Source of the DNA: a virus
Reading direction: 5' to 3' (one strand)
Length of the DNA: 64,000 nt
IMG/VR virus record: IMGVR_UViG_3300037258_001185
Span: 20,252 to 84,251 of that record
A program made the translations under genes and the position numbers. The stretch's first letter is position 1; every line of letters starts with the position of its first letter. The notes beneath the pieces are model-generated. The model ran no database searches. It was not told the origin of the DNA and saw nothing but the letters and a program-made list of their open reading frames with translations. Positions 1 through 9,327 of this stretch are shown here, in pieces.

Positions 1-2
1 CT

Positions 3-1415
3 TACGAGCCGATCGTGCTCGCCTACAAGCCGGGCGGCACGCGGACGATGCAGGTCGATGAATGTCGAGTCGAGGGTGTGGTGCCCTCGACCACGCAGGG
101 ACAAGCTATTTCGGCGGGCGTCATCTACGGCAATGATCAACGCACGCTCCGACAATTAAATGGGCATAACGCCGGCCGCTGGCCCTCCAATGTCGCCACG
201 GACGGCAGCGACGAAGTGCTCGCGGCGTTCCCGCAGAGCGCCGGGCAGCAGGGCGACGTGCGCGGCAGCGAGCCGAGCGCCACGGGCGATAACGGCATCT
301 ACGGCCATTTTGACCGCGTGCCATTCAACAAGCGTGTCGGCGAGGCGTCTGCAGAGCGGCGTTACACCGATGCCGGTTCCTCTGACTCCGCGATGCTGCC
401 CGGCGCGCGGCGCGGTGACGCTGGCTCCGCCGCTCGATTCTTCTTTTCGGCACAGCCAGCCCCGGCCCCATGCGATCTTTGCGGGTGGCCGCGTGACGGA
501 TTTACAGGGACAATGGCCGAATGCAATGCACCTGTATCCAGCGCGGCCAGCACTTCATCGCAACCGGCCATAAATCCGAAGCCGCCCGCTTCTGTTCCAG
601 GCGATGTTCCGGGCTATTTACTGCTCGGCGACGGGGACACGAGCCGAGCGTCGAGCGCCCCTGCGAGCAATGCGGGAAGCCATTCATCGCCCCACCATCC
701 GACCACGCCAAGTTCTGCTCCGTTGCCTGCCGAGGTTTGGCCGCTGTCAAAGATCGTCCAAAATGTGGAGTCTGCGGCGCATCTGTGCGGCTCATGCGCA
801 ACCGCTATTGCTCAAAGTCTTGCAGCGTCAAGGCTCGGCCTCGCCCCGGAGTTACCACCCTTTCCGGCGTCTATATCCGAAACATCAAGGCAAATCCTGA
901 CCCGCAGCCTTGTGCTATATGTGGCGGGCCGGGAAAGCACAGACACCATCCTGACTACGCCGAGCTTGAGCGAATTGTTTGGCTCTGTGTTCCATGCCAT
1001 CGCCGAGAACATCAACTCGGAAAGAAACGTGGGAAAGGTGAATATCGGGTCCGGCCAGAAACGATTCCATTTCTCAAGTAAGGCCCAAAAATCTGATCGT
1101 TGGGGCAGCCGCCACCCGACAATTAAACCGGTCGAGTTGATGAAGTGGCTGGTGAAATTGGTTTGCCCCGAAAATGGGACGCTGCTTGATCCGTTTGCCG
1201 GCAGCGGCACGACGGGCGTGGCCGCCCTTGCCACCGGCCGCAATGCGATCCTGATCGAACAGCAGGCCGCTTACGTCGCCGACATTCACGCGCGCCTCGA
1301 CCACTACCGCGGCGAGGGGCGCCATTCCCTCGCCGTCAAGAACAGGTCGCGCGGCGCCCAGCCGGCGGAAGACGGCGACCTGTTCTCATGCGCAACCAAA
1401 GAGGATGCCGCATGA
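3..1415 (+). CDS. DNA methyltransferase (5'-partial), interrupted by an HNH gene
   Basis: Beta-class site-specific DNA methyltransferase of the phage type (amino-methyl N4-C or N6-A). The frame is open from the first bases of the window (YEPIVLAYKP), so the true start lies to the left. Family landmarks are GRWPSNV, AARFFFS (nt 429-449), HPTIKP (nt 1113-1130) and the SAM-binding DPFAGSGTTG (about nt 1188-1217) before the C-terminus. Between AARFFFS and KAQKSDR, normally adjacent in this family, lie about 627 extra bases in which the in-frame translation is Ser/Ala/Pro-rich nonsense. That stretch holds an HNH gene in another frame. Whether the protein is made whole, spliced or lost cannot be told from sequence; the methylase frame is kept across the insert. 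The stop overlaps the next start (ATGA). Confidence 0.8.
   Translation, partial: YEPIVLAYKPGGTRTMQVDECRVEGVVPSTTQGQAISAGVIYGNDQRTLRQLNGHNAGRWPSNVATDGSDEVLAAFPQSAGQQGDVRGSEPSATGDNGIYGHFDRVPFNKRVGEASAERRYTDAGSSDSAMLPGARRGDAGSAARFFFSAQPAPAPCDLCGWPRDGFTGTMAECNAPVSSAASTSSQPAINPKPPASVPGDVPGYLLLGDGDTSRASSAPASNAGSHSSPHHPTTPSSAPLPAEVWPLSKIVQNVESAAHLCGSCATAIAQSLAASRLGLAPELPPFPASISETSRQILTRSLVLYVAGRESTDTILTTPSLSELFGSVFHAIAENINSERNVGKVNIGSGQKRFHFSSKAQKSDRWGSRHPTIKPVELMKWLVKLVCPENGTLLDPFAGSGTTGVAALATGRNAILIEQQAAYVADIHARLDHYRGEGRHSLAVKNRSRGAQPAEDGDLFSCATKEDAA
450..1076 (+). mobile_element. HNH endonuclease insert within the methyltransferase gene
   Basis: The insert is 627 bp (209 codons). It is bounded by imperfect repeats of methyltransferase coding sequence: nt 435-449 (encoding RFFFS) and nt 1062-1076 (encoding RFHFS). 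After the second copy the normal SKAQKSDR...HPTIKP sequence resumes in the same frame. The HNH gene fills almost the whole insert and its stop codon (1079-1081) lies within the resumed methylase sequence. Only about 58-70 nt of the insert lie outside it, too little for a conventional group I intron core unless that core overlaps the coding sequence. Confidence 0.6.
521..1081 (+). CDS. HNH homing-type endonuclease with zinc-binding clusters
   Basis: 186 aa in a frame different from the host methyltransferase. Cys pairs of the form FCSRRC, CEQCGKPF/FCSVAC and CGVCGASV/YCSKSC (residues about 24-85) suggest stacked zinc ribbons for DNA binding. The C-terminal HNH core reads CAICGG, HRHHPDY, then WLCVPCHRREH (residues about 130-165), with paired Cys ligands and His catalytic positions. 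An AGGGA ten bases upstream supports the ATG at 521; an in-frame stop at 494-496 excludes a much longer protein. Such proteins cleave a target allele and spread into it. Position and frame argue against an intein. Confidence 0.8.
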   Translation: MQCTCIQRGQHFIATGHKSEAARFCSRRCSGLFTARRRGHEPSVERPCEQCGKPFIAPPSDHAKFCSVACRGLAAVKDRPKCGVCGASVRLMRNRYCSKSCSVKARPRPGVTTLSGVYIRNIKANPDPQPCAICGGPGKHRHHPDYAELERIVWLCVPCHRREHQLGKKRGKGEYRVRPETIPFLK

Positions 1416-1880
1416 GCGCCGTCGCATTGCCCACCTACCTGCGGCAACGGCTCGCCATCGAATTGCCGCCATATCTACAAGGCCCTCTCGACAGGTTCCT
1501 TTTGGATTTGGCGCAGCAGGCCTTTGAAAACGGGAGGAAAGCGGGGGAGAAAGAAGCCTTCGAGCGTCTGACGGGGCACCGCGACCTGAAGCCGACGATC
1601 GGTGCCATCCAGCGCATCGTGGCTGAGGATTTCGCGCTGCCGCTAATCGACATGACGTCGGACCGACAGTCGCGGAACGTCGCGCGCCCGAGGCAAGTTG
1701 CCATCTTCCTGTGCCGCCAATACACTGATTTCAGCCTGAAGGTCATCGGCAAACACTTCGGCGGAAGAGACCATACGACTGTCAGTCACGCCATTTCCAC
1801 CGTTAACAGACTGGCGAAATCCGATCTGCAATTTGCCGATAGGATCGCGCGGATACGGTCCGCCGTGGAGTCTGCCTTTA

Positions 1881-1888
<8 letters not shown>
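1412..1888 (+). CDS. DnaA domain IV-like DNA-binding protein
   Basis: 158 aa. The C-terminal half resembles domain IV of the initiator DnaA: RPRQVAIFLCRQYTDFSL leads into the DnaA signature GRDHTTVSHA (residues about 118-127), the helix-turn-helix that contacts DnaA boxes. No AAA+ ATPase domain is present, so this is not a full initiator; it may bind origin-like sites or compete with host DnaA. The ATG at 1412 is preferred over the in-frame ATG at 1388 because it gives an ATGA overlap with the upstream stop and has GAGG upstream. The adjacent DUF1376, loader-like and SSB genes support a replication role. Confidence 0.8.
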
Positions 1889-2876
<988 letters not shown>

Positions 2877-3315
2877 GGGCTGGGAAATCCAGGTCGGGCT
2901 GTATCACCGCCTGCTGAACGATATTCCGCGCGACCTTCTCGCCGAAGGCATGTACCTGGCGCTGCGCGACGGCAAGTGGTTTCCCAAGCCGGCGGAAATT
3001 CGCGAGCCGATCAGAAGCGTCCTCGCGCGCCGGCAACTCACCGCGAAACGCCTTGATCTGGCGCTCAGCCGCGCTCGCCGGGAGAGCAGGAGTCAACCCA
3101 CGCGGCGGCCGAGCGAGGAGGAGAAGCGCGAGGTGGAAGCGATCATCGCGACGCTGTGCGCCAGATCGCCGCGCCACGAACGGCCGCGCGAATCCGAGCG
3201 GATGACAGGCGCCGAGCGCGAGCGTGTTGCCGCGGAGACCAAGAGTTTTCGTTTGCCGGGAGCGGATGATCCCGGCGTCAAAAAATGGCTGCGGGCCATG
3301 GGAGAGGAGTGAGCA

Positions 3316-3813
3316 ATGGCGGGTTCGATCAACAAGGTTATCCTGCTCGGCAACGTCGGTAAGGATCCGGAAATCAGGTCGACACAGGACGGACGCCGTA
3401 TCGCGAACTTCTCGATCGCGACATCGGAGACGTGGAAAGACCGCGCCTCCGGCGAGCGCAAGGAGCGCACGACCTGGCACAACATCGTGGTGTTCAACGA
3501 ACATCTCGTGCCGATCGTCGAGCAGTACGTCAAGAAGGGGTCGAAGCTCTACGTCGAGGGCGCGATGCAGACCCGCAAGTGGACCGACAACCAGGGCCAG
3601 GACCGCTACACGACCGAGGTCGTTCTGGCGCAATACCGCGGCGAGATCGCGCTGCTCGGCGACAGCCACAGCAACCGCCCGCCCGCCGCCGGCAGCGCGG
3701 ACGACTATGGTCAGGAATCCGCTCGTCCGGGTTACAGCGCCAGGCACGGCCTCGGCGCCGGCGTTCCACAGAGCGGGTCCGGAAGCGATCTCGACGACGA
3801 CATCCCATTTTGA
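3316..3813 (+). CDS. ssb: Single-stranded DNA-binding protein
   Basis: 165 aa. The N-terminal OB-fold is textbook: INKVILLGNVGKDPEIR, then ANFSIATSETWKD, TTWHNIVVFN and YVKKGSKLYVEGAMQTRKW (residues 1-110). A flexible linker leads to the acidic tail DLDDDIPF at the C-terminus, the conserved peptide that docks SSB partners. It would coat single-stranded DNA at the phage fork. GGAGAGGAG upstream is a strong ribosome site. It is the most secure functional call in the left arm. Confidence 0.97.
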   Translation: MAGSINKVILLGNVGKDPEIRSTQDGRRIANFSIATSETWKDRASGERKERTTWHNIVVFNEHLVPIVEQYVKKGSKLYVEGAMQTRKWTDNQGQDRYTTEVVLAQYRGEIALLGDSHSNRPPAAGSADDYGQESARPGYSARHGLGAGVPQSGSGSDLDDDIPF

Positions 3814-3989
3814 AGCTGATCATCTGCAACGGGCGCGAACTCGAGGTGCGAGACCTGGGTCCACCGCTTTTGCGGCTTCGCGCCGGAGCCGTGCCCATCA
3901 AGATCAACGGTCACTTGGTTGTCGAAGACGACGAGGCGCGCCGCCAGATAGCGGCGCTGCTGGCGACGGGCCTGTATCAGCGCGAGTGA
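3810..3989 (+). CDS. Small hypothetical protein (TTG start)
   Basis: 59 aa reading from TTG at 3810, which overlaps the ssb stop. The sequence (KLIICNGRELEVRDLG, then INGHLVVEDDEARRQIAALL) has normal hydrophobic patterning and GC3 bias. The frame is open upstream without an ATG, so translational coupling to ssb is the likely way it starts. No family is recognised. Confidence 0.5.
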   Translation: MKLIICNGRELEVRDLGPPLLRLRAGAVPIKINGHLVVEDDEARRQIAALLATGLYQRE

Positions 3990-3992
3990 CCG

Positions 3993-4241
3993 ATGCTGGC
4001 CGATGACACGATGATCGACGCGGCGCTTTGCCGGGCGGCGCGCGGGCTGCTCGACTGGTCACAGGATCAGCTCGCCGAGGCGGCGCAGGTCTCCCGCGGC
4101 ACGATCCTCAGCTTCGAGCGCGGCCTGTCGTTGCCGTGGCGGGTCAATAGGCTGGCGATCGAAGCTGCATTCGCCGCGGCGGGGATACGATTCGTTAAAT
4201 CCGCAGACGGAGCAGGGTGCATCCTGGCCGGCCGTCCTTAA
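3993..4241 (+). CDS. XRE-type helix-turn-helix regulator
   Basis: 82 aa. ARGLLDWSQDQLAEAAQVSR followed by GTILSFERG is a Cro/CI-type HTH (residues about 14-45). The remainder, ending near AAGIRFVKSADGAG, matches a common small prophage regulator in alphaproteobacteria. It has no oligomerisation or cleavage domain. It sits just left of an intergenic palindrome at 4240-4291 and could act there; that is inference from position only. Confidence 0.8.
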   Translation: MLADDTMIDAALCRAARGLLDWSQDQLAEAAQVSRGTILSFERGLSLPWRVNRLAIEAAFAAAGIRFVKSADGAGCILAGRP

Positions 4242-4291
4242 AAGAAGCGCAAAATGCGCACCTTGTACCTTGGATTTGGCAAAAGGTGCGC
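4240..4291 (+). promoter_or_regulatory. Palindromic intergenic site, operator-like
   Basis: GCGC-AAAAT-GCGC at 4247-4259 resembles the core of the repeated leftward-promoter operators. An overlapping perfect 9-bp inverted repeat, GCGCACCTT (4256-4264) and AAGGTGCGC (4283-4291), could be a second operator or a hairpin. The 158-nt gap between the XRE gene and the next gene has no other feature; no good sigma-70 promoter was found. Confidence 0.45.
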
Positions 4292-4399
4292 CGCCGATGA
4301 AGTTAAGGCGATTTTTGTTTCATAGTATTCCCAAGCAATAAACAATGTGCCAGCGGTCCGCCGGGGGGCGGAACGCCTTGACATGCGGCGCGGGGGCGC

Positions 4400-5377
4400 A
4401 TGAGGAAGAAACGCGGGAGACCGGCGGCGATCGACCGTCCGCATTATTCCAGCGGACGCGTCGAGAACCCGGCACATCAGGATATCGCCTCGCCATTTGC
4501 CGCAGCGCGCCGCGTCGCGCTCGCCGACCCGCGAGCCGCCGGCACCGCGGTAAACAAAGCGGAGGCCGCCGCCGGCGCCGCCGGCAAGGCATTCGGTCCG
4601 GAAGACGCAGCTCGCGCCATCGCGGGTATCGCGGTCGATGCCGACCGCGCGAGCACCGCCATCGGCCGCTACTTCCTGTGGTCGTTGCATCACGGCACCA
4701 AACACCGCCTGACCGAAGCGCAATACCTGGCCGGCTGCCGATACGCCAGCCAGCACGGCATGGCCTGGGCGGGCTTGCATGATGACCTCAAACGGGTCAG
4801 CGGCGACGTCCTGAGGGACATCGTGGTGCCGCGGCGACACCCGCCTGCGGCTCTCGGCAACCACGTCGCGACCACGCCGGCGACAGACCTTAACCCCCGG
4901 CCGAAACCCAGCCCGGACGAGCTGATCGAGTATCGGCAGCGGCAGTGGCATCGGTACATCGCGGCCAGGGAAACGCTGCTCCAGATCGGCTTGGCCGTGA
5001 CCCTGGCCGTCGAGGATCTCGTCATCGAGGGACACGATCCATGGTGGCTCAGTCCGTCGTCCTGCCGTCTTGGGGAGACCGAGGCGCGGCACCGCGCGGC
5101 CGAGGTGTTTCATCAGCGCTCGATGCTGGTCGACGGCCTGACGGCGCTGGCCCAACTCTTCGGCACCGATAAAGAGGTCGCCAGCAGAGAGGGCGGCGAT
5201 CCATCGGGCGCATCCGACACGCCGCGCGCTCCGCCCCCTCAGGCGACGCGACGAGCGCAGGCCAGGCTGCCGATCATTCTCACCAGGGACGACGCAAACC
5301 TTAGCGCCGGCGCCATCGTGGCATCGGTGAACCGCCTGAAGCAGCAGCGCAATAGCGTGGGGGGTTGCGATGGATAA
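4400..5377 (+). CDS. Hypothetical protein with basic AT-hook-like N-terminus
   Basis: 325 aa. It begins RKKRGRPAAIDRPHY, with a KRGRP core like that of AT-hooks. An alanine-rich stretch (residues about 40-75) and a helical central region (AIGRYFLWSLHHG, LTEAQYLAGCRYASQ, YRQRQWHRYIAARE) follow. The C-terminal 80 residues are low-complexity and Pro/Arg-rich. No catalytic motif or known family is recognised. A long reverse-strand frame covers the same DNA but has the composition of an antisense shadow. It overlaps the next gene by 8 nt. Confidence 0.65.
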   Translation: MRKKRGRPAAIDRPHYSSGRVENPAHQDIASPFAAARRVALADPRAAGTAVNKAEAAAGAAGKAFGPEDAARAIAGIAVDADRASTAIGRYFLWSLHHGTKHRLTEAQYLAGCRYASQHGMAWAGLHDDLKRVSGDVLRDIVVPRRHPPAALGNHVATTPATDLNPRPKPSPDELIEYRQRQWHRYIAARETLLQIGLAVTLAVEDLVIEGHDPWWLSPSSCRLGETEARHRAAEVFHQRSMLVDGLTALAQLFGTDKEVASREGGDPSGASDTPRAPPPQATRRAQARLPIILTRDDANLSAGAIVASVNRLKQQRNSVGGCDG

Positions 5378-5579
5378 CTTGAACAGGGCCGGGGCTACCG
5401 AGTTGGCCGGTCGCATTTGCGATTACTGGATCAGCAACGGCTTTGCCGGCATCAGCGCCATTGTCGTGCCGATCGGAAACGTCGGCGGCGAACAAGTGTA
5501 TGGCGTCCGCAGCAACATCGGCGGCAGCGGCTTCCCGCCGCGCCGGACGACCGCGACCAGCACGCGGGAGGCGGCATGA
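5370..5579 (+). CDS. Small hypothetical protein
   Basis: 69 aa, starting inside the end of the previous gene (8-nt overlap) and ending over the next start, as expected for a tightly coupled operon. The central segment (ICDYWISNGFAGISAIVVPI) is hydrophobic and may form a beta-rich core. No family is recognised. Confidence 0.6.
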   Translation: MDNLNRAGATELAGRICDYWISNGFAGISAIVVPIGNVGGEQVYGVRSNIGGSGFPPRRTTATSTREAA

Positions 5580-5854
5580 GAAACTTCATCGAGCTGGACG
5601 GCGTGAGCGCCATCGAGCGGGATATTCTGATTGCCTCGCGATGGGCGGCAGCGATGGCCATGAAGGCGATCTCCGCCTCGGCGGTCTGGGGCGCCGATTT
5701 TAACGCGGACACCCACCGGGGGCGCCCCTCGCCGGCAATCGTGCGCATCAACGCTCCGGGTTACCCCAAGGTTGTCCGCGACCGCCTCGGGCGCGAGTTC
5801 GTGGTTCACCGCGGCGTCGACCGCGCCACGTTCCGGGGGATGCAGTCCAGATGA
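5576..5854 (+). CDS. Small hypothetical protein
   Basis: 92 aa from ATG 5576 (ATGA overlap with the upstream stop). SAIERDILIASRWAAAMAM is amphipathic helical. The C-terminal half (VRINAPGYPKVVRDRLGREF) is mixed. No family is recognised. The ATGA-style junctions on both sides support expression as part of the 4.4-6.4 kb operon. Confidence 0.6.
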   Translation: MRNFIELDGVSAIERDILIASRWAAAMAMKAISASAVWGADFNADTHRGRPSPAIVRINAPGYPKVVRDRLGREFVVHRGVDRATFRGMQSR

Positions 5855-6444
5855 TACTGGCAGCAGATCATCCAGCCGCCAGCACGGCCCGCATCCATGG
5901 CAACGGCTTCCTGCAGATCGACCTGCTGGACGGATCGCGGCTGCATCTTTGGGATGACCGGCTGCCGAGGCAGGCGGTCAACTCGGCGATCCACAACCAC
6001 CGCTTCGGCTTCATCAGCGAGGTGCTGCGCGGCACGATCATCAATACCGAGCTCGCGTGGGTGCCGGCCGCTTCCAACGGCGATGGTCGCGCGACGCACG
6101 CGCTCTACCGGACCGAGCGCCGTGCCGGCACCGAGGACACGCACCTCGTCGACACCGGCCACCGCGGCACCTTCGTCGCGACCAAATCCCATATCGTGCA
6201 CGCCGGCAATCGCTACCGGTTCCCGGCGGCTCGTTTCCACACGACGCACCACCTCGGCCTGACGGTAACGCGGCTGCACAAGCGCCACATCGACGAGACA
6301 GTGGCGGTGATCGCGGCCCTGCGTCTCGGCGAGCAGCCCGACAACGAGTTCAATCGCGACACAGCCCCGATCCCCGGATGGGTGTGGAGCGTCGTGGCGC
6401 CCTACCTGACTGCCGCGCCAGCCGAACTGCCGGTGGCTGCCTGA
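5851..6444 (+). CDS. Cupin-like hypothetical protein
   Basis: 197 aa. IHNHRFGFISEVLRG (residues about 48-62) followed by later histidines in SHIVHAGNRYRF and FHTTHHLGLTV has the spacing and beta-strand pattern of a cupin or cysteine-dioxygenase-like barrel, with HxH as candidate metal ligands. Comparable proteins occur in phage early operons without known function. Substrate and reaction cannot be inferred. It overlaps the upstream gene by 4 nt. Confidence 0.55.
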   Translation: MILAADHPAASTARIHGNGFLQIDLLDGSRLHLWDDRLPRQAVNSAIHNHRFGFISEVLRGTIINTELAWVPAASNGDGRATHALYRTERRAGTEDTHLVDTGHRGTFVATKSHIVHAGNRYRFPAARFHTTHHLGLTVTRLHKRHIDETVAVIAALRLGEQPDNEFNRDTAPIPGWVWSVVAPYLTAAPAELPVAA

Positions 6445-6482
6445 TGGACGCGCACGTCCGGCCCAACTGACGGAGAACGTAG

Positions 6483-6683
6483 ATGCCGACAATCGGATTC
6501 CTACCGCTGCTTGGTCTGCTGTTCATCGGCCTCAAGCTCGGGGGCGTGATCGCCTGGTCGTGGTTCTGGGTAACGCTGCCGCTCTGGGCCGGCCTCTTCG
6601 TCGCGCTTGCGATATTTGGCGTCATCGCGGTCATCACCACACTCGCCGGCATATCGATCAAGGCCACGACACACCGCCGATAA
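6483..6683 (+). CDS. Small membrane protein
   Basis: 66 aa with two hydrophobic segments, LLGLLFIGLKLGGVIAW and WAGLFVALAIFGVIAVITTL, separated by a short aromatic turn and followed by a basic tail (ATTHRR), as in a two-pass inner-membrane protein. GGAGAA lies six bases upstream. Function unknown; its position just before the integrase is not that of a lysis gene. Confidence 0.65.
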   Translation: MPTIGFLPLLGLLFIGLKLGGVIAWSWFWVTLPLWAGLFVALAIFGVIAVITTLAGISIKATTHRR

Positions 6684-6789
6684 TAGCGGCCCGGCGCCCT
6701 CCCTTCGGGGCACTGAAAGAGGTCTGAGAATGGTAGTTATCGTCGCTCACGCAGGCGTTTCCTGGGGCCGGTTCTGACCGGCGATAACC

Positions 6790-7761
6790 ATGGAAACCCG
6801 ATCCCACGAAATGCCCGAAAACGCCAACCTTCCTGCGCGCCTCGGCGACCTGCCGGCCATCGGCCAAAGGGCGGCCGATTTTGCGCGCTCGGCGAGGTCG
6901 CCGGCGACGCTGCGCGCATACGAGTGGGATTGGGCCGATTTCGTCGCGTGGTGCGATGCGCTTGACCTCGCTTCCCTGCCGGCCGAACCGACGACAGTCG
7001 GGGCCTACCTCTCTGACCGTGCAGGGAAATTGAAGGTCGCGACGCTCGAACGGCGGCGCGCCGCGATCGCGTTTTATCATCGGCGCGCCGGGCATGGGTT
7101 CGATAATGAGCATTTGGCCATCGCCAGCGTCATGTCCGGCATCCGCCGAACGCTCGGATCTCGCCAGGACGGCAAGGCGGCGATTCTGACCGAGGATCTG
7201 CGCGCAATGGTGCGAACCCTGCCGGACACGCTGCGCGGCGTGCGCGACCGCGCCGTCCTGCTGATCGGCTTCGGCGGCGCCTTCCGACGCTCCGAACTGG
7301 TCGCCCTCGATCGCGAGGATTGCCAGATCAGCTCCGGTGGCATCGTCATCACCGTACGGAAATCGAAAACCGACCAGGAGGGCCGCGGCCGCGAGGTTGG
7401 CATTCCGCGCTCGAAGCGCACTTGCCCGGTCGCCGCGCTTGAGCACTGGCTGCGGATGGCTGGGATCGAGGACGGCCCGGTGTTCTGCGCTGTCGTGCAC
7501 AACACCAAGCCCGGCGCCAGGCTGGCTGGCAAAGCCGTCGCCGACATCGTAAAGGCCGCCGCCAAGGCCGCCGGATACGACCCGGCGAAATACGGCGCCC
7601 ATTCACTGCGCAGCGGCTTTGCCACATCGGCGGCCCGGGCCGGCGCCGATATCGCGCACATCATGCAGCAGACCGGCCACAAGAGCGTCGACGTCGCGCG
7701 CCGCTATGTCCGTCGCGGCAACCTGTTTGAAAACCCGGCGTCCAAGGCGGTGCGACTGTGA
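6790..7761 (+). CDS. Tyrosine recombinase / phage integrase
   Basis: 323 aa. A SAM-like core-binding domain (RSPATLRAYEWDWADFVAW, residues about 37-55) precedes the catalytic domain. Catalytic residues are visible in order: Arg in FRRSELVAL (about 165), Lys in KSKTDQEG (about 192), HSLRSGF (about 270), GHKS (about 296) and the nucleophile Tyr in RRYVRRG (about 306). The XerC/D-like length fits a phage integrase. The 100 nt upstream contain an imperfect inverted repeat (near 6729 and 6779) that could be arm sites, but no attP core can be assigned. Confidence 0.93.
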   Translation: METRSHEMPENANLPARLGDLPAIGQRAADFARSARSPATLRAYEWDWADFVAWCDALDLASLPAEPTTVGAYLSDRAGKLKVATLERRRAAIAFYHRRAGHGFDNEHLAIASVMSGIRRTLGSRQDGKAAILTEDLRAMVRTLPDTLRGVRDRAVLLIGFGGAFRRSELVALDREDCQISSGGIVITVRKSKTDQEGRGREVGIPRSKRTCPVAALEHWLRMAGIEDGPVFCAVVHNTKPGARLAGKAVADIVKAAAKAAGYDPAKYGAHSLRSGFATSAARAGADIAHIMQQTGHKSVDVARRYVRRGNLFENPASKAVRL

Positions 7762-7955
7762 GTTTGGTTATCGCCGAGCTGCTGCAGATCGCACTTCAGG
7801 GCGCGATCATCCTGCTCATGGCGCAGGGTTATTGGCTGTTCCTGGCAGCCCATCTGCCGCTCGCCGCGCTTGCCGGCTACTGCGGAACCACCGCGACGCT
7901 GATTGCCGCCAATCTCCACGTAGCGCTGACACGGGGGAAGGGACATGCCAACTAA
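7758..7955 (+). CDS. Small membrane protein (GTG start)
   Basis: 65 aa, with the GTG start overlapping the integrase stop. Two hydrophobic stretches (LLQIALQGAIILLMAQGYWL and LAALAGYCGTTATLIAA) indicate a two-pass membrane protein. It overlaps the start of the next gene by 11 nt. No family is recognised. Confidence 0.55.
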   Translation: MSLVIAELLQIALQGAIILLMAQGYWLFLAAHLPLAALAGYCGTTATLIAANLHVALTRGKGHAN

Positions 7956-9327
7956 GCCGCGATCGCCGGACAGAATTGCCGCCATCACCGCCGCGGTCGA
8001 GGATTGCCTGCGGGAGGGCTTCACGCCGCCCGGCCAATTCGGCGGGCGCGGCTCAGCCATTCGGGAGGCCGCACGTCGCCTGGACGTCAACCCGACGACG
8101 CTTCTCGGCACGGTTCGGGGCGAGGAAGAAAAATTCCGCTGCAACAAGCCGGCCCGCGTGCCGGACTGGAGCCTGTACGCGCCGCCGGACGAGAGCTCGC
8201 GGGTAGTCGGCGCCAGCGGTCACACGCTGAAGGGCGTCTCGATCCTGACCGACGCCAAGGGCGTCGAGATGGGGCGCTGGACAAAAACCGCGCGGGCCGG
8301 CCGCGATGATGCGGACGTCCAGCACCTCCCTGACCCCAAGACGATCAGCAAGATCAGCACGCTCAAGGACCAGGACGGCAAGGTCACCCAGCAATGGGTA
8401 ACGGAGAAGCCGGCAGATGCCGAGCGGGAGGCGCTGTGGTTTGCTGCGGCTGCGGCGCTGGCCGCGGCGTTGCCGCCGGCGCCTCCGATAGCCGGGCCCG
8501 CGAACCAGCCGAGCGCTGACCTGCTCGCGCTCTATCCGGTCGGTGACCACCACAATGGCCTCTATGCCTGGTGGCGAGAAACTGGCGCATCCTACGACCT
8601 CGATATCGCCGAGAAGCTGCTGGCGCGGGCGACCGACGAATTGATCGCGTTGCTGCCACCCTGCGAGACATCGCTGATCGCGCTGCTGGGCGATTATTTC
8701 CACTACGACAGCCTGGAGCCGGTGACGCCGACGAGCCGCAACATGCTCGACAGCGACGGCCGCTACGCCAAGATGATCGACGTCGGCATGCGCAGCGTGC
8801 GCCGGATGATCGAGCGCGCTGCCGAGCGCCACAGCCGCGTCCATGTCATCGTCGAAACCGGCAATCACGACCTGTCGAGTTCGATCTTTCTCGCGCTGGC
8901 GCTCCACCAGATTTACCGCGACAACCCGCGGATCACCATCGACACGTCGCCGGCGCATTTCCACTACTTCGAGTGGGGCAAGGTGCTGATCGCCACGCAT
9001 CACGGCCACGGCGTCAAGATGCAAAACCTGCCGCTGATCATGGCCGCCGATCGACGTGAGGCGTGGGGCCGAACCAAATACGGCTACTGGCTGACCGGCC
9101 ACGTCCACCATGCCGAGACGCAATCGGCAGTCGTCAACAAGGATTTTGCCAACGTTTCGGTCGAGAGCTTCCGTGTCCTCGCCCCGGTCGACGCCTGGGC
9201 AGCCCAGAAAGGCTACCGCTCGATCCGGGACATGAAAGCCATCGTGATGCACCGTGAGTTCGGCGAGGTCGCGAGATTTTCGGTGAAACCAGAAATGTTT
9301 GATACGGGGATGGAGTTGGCCGCATGA
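7945..9327 (+). CDS. Metallophosphoesterase with N-terminal HTH
   Basis: 460 aa. The N-terminus has a winged or simple HTH (SAIREAARRLDVNPTTLLGT, residues about 36-55). The C-terminal two-thirds is a calcineurin-like phosphoesterase with the metal-binding motifs in order: VGDHH (about 198), LGDYFHYDS (about 248), TGNHD (about 305), THHGHG (about 350) and GHVHH (about 385). This domain pairing is recurrent in alphaproteobacterial phages, where substrate and role are unknown; nuclease or phosphatase activity is equally possible. It is in an operon with the downstream nucleotide enzymes (4-nt overlap). Confidence 0.8.
   Translation: MPTKPRSPDRIAAITAAVEDCLREGFTPPGQFGGRGSAIREAARRLDVNPTTLLGTVRGEEEKFRCNKPARVPDWSLYAPPDESSRVVGASGHTLKGVSILTDAKGVEMGRWTKTARAGRDDADVQHLPDPKTISKISTLKDQDGKVTQQWVTEKPADAEREALWFAAAAALAAALPPAPPIAGPANQPSADLLALYPVGDHHNGLYAWWRETGASYDLDIAEKLLARATDELIALLPPCETSLIALLGDYFHYDSLEPVTPTSRNMLDSDGRYAKMIDVGMRSVRRMIERAAERHSRVHVIVETGNHDLSSSIFLALALHQIYRDNPRITIDTSPAHFHYFEWGKVLIATHHGHGVKMQNLPLIMAADRREAWGRTKYGYWLTGHVHHAETQSAVVNKDFANVSVESFRVLAPVDAWAAQKGYRSIRDMKAIVMHREFGEVARFSVKPEMFDTGMELAA

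Noticed and set aside
450-1076. Group I intron or intein in the methyltransferase
   Set aside because: An intein must be in frame with the host protein, and this insert's gene is not. A group I core needs far more non-coding sequence than the roughly 60 nt available.
15-1415. Reading 15-1415 as one intact 466-residue methyltransferase
   Set aside because: The central third is Ser/Ala/Pro nonsense while another frame encodes a clear HNH protein; the open frame there is a by-product of high GC.
6684-6789. attP site upstream of the integrase
   Set aside because: An imperfect inverted repeat exists, but without host sequence no core can be recognised.
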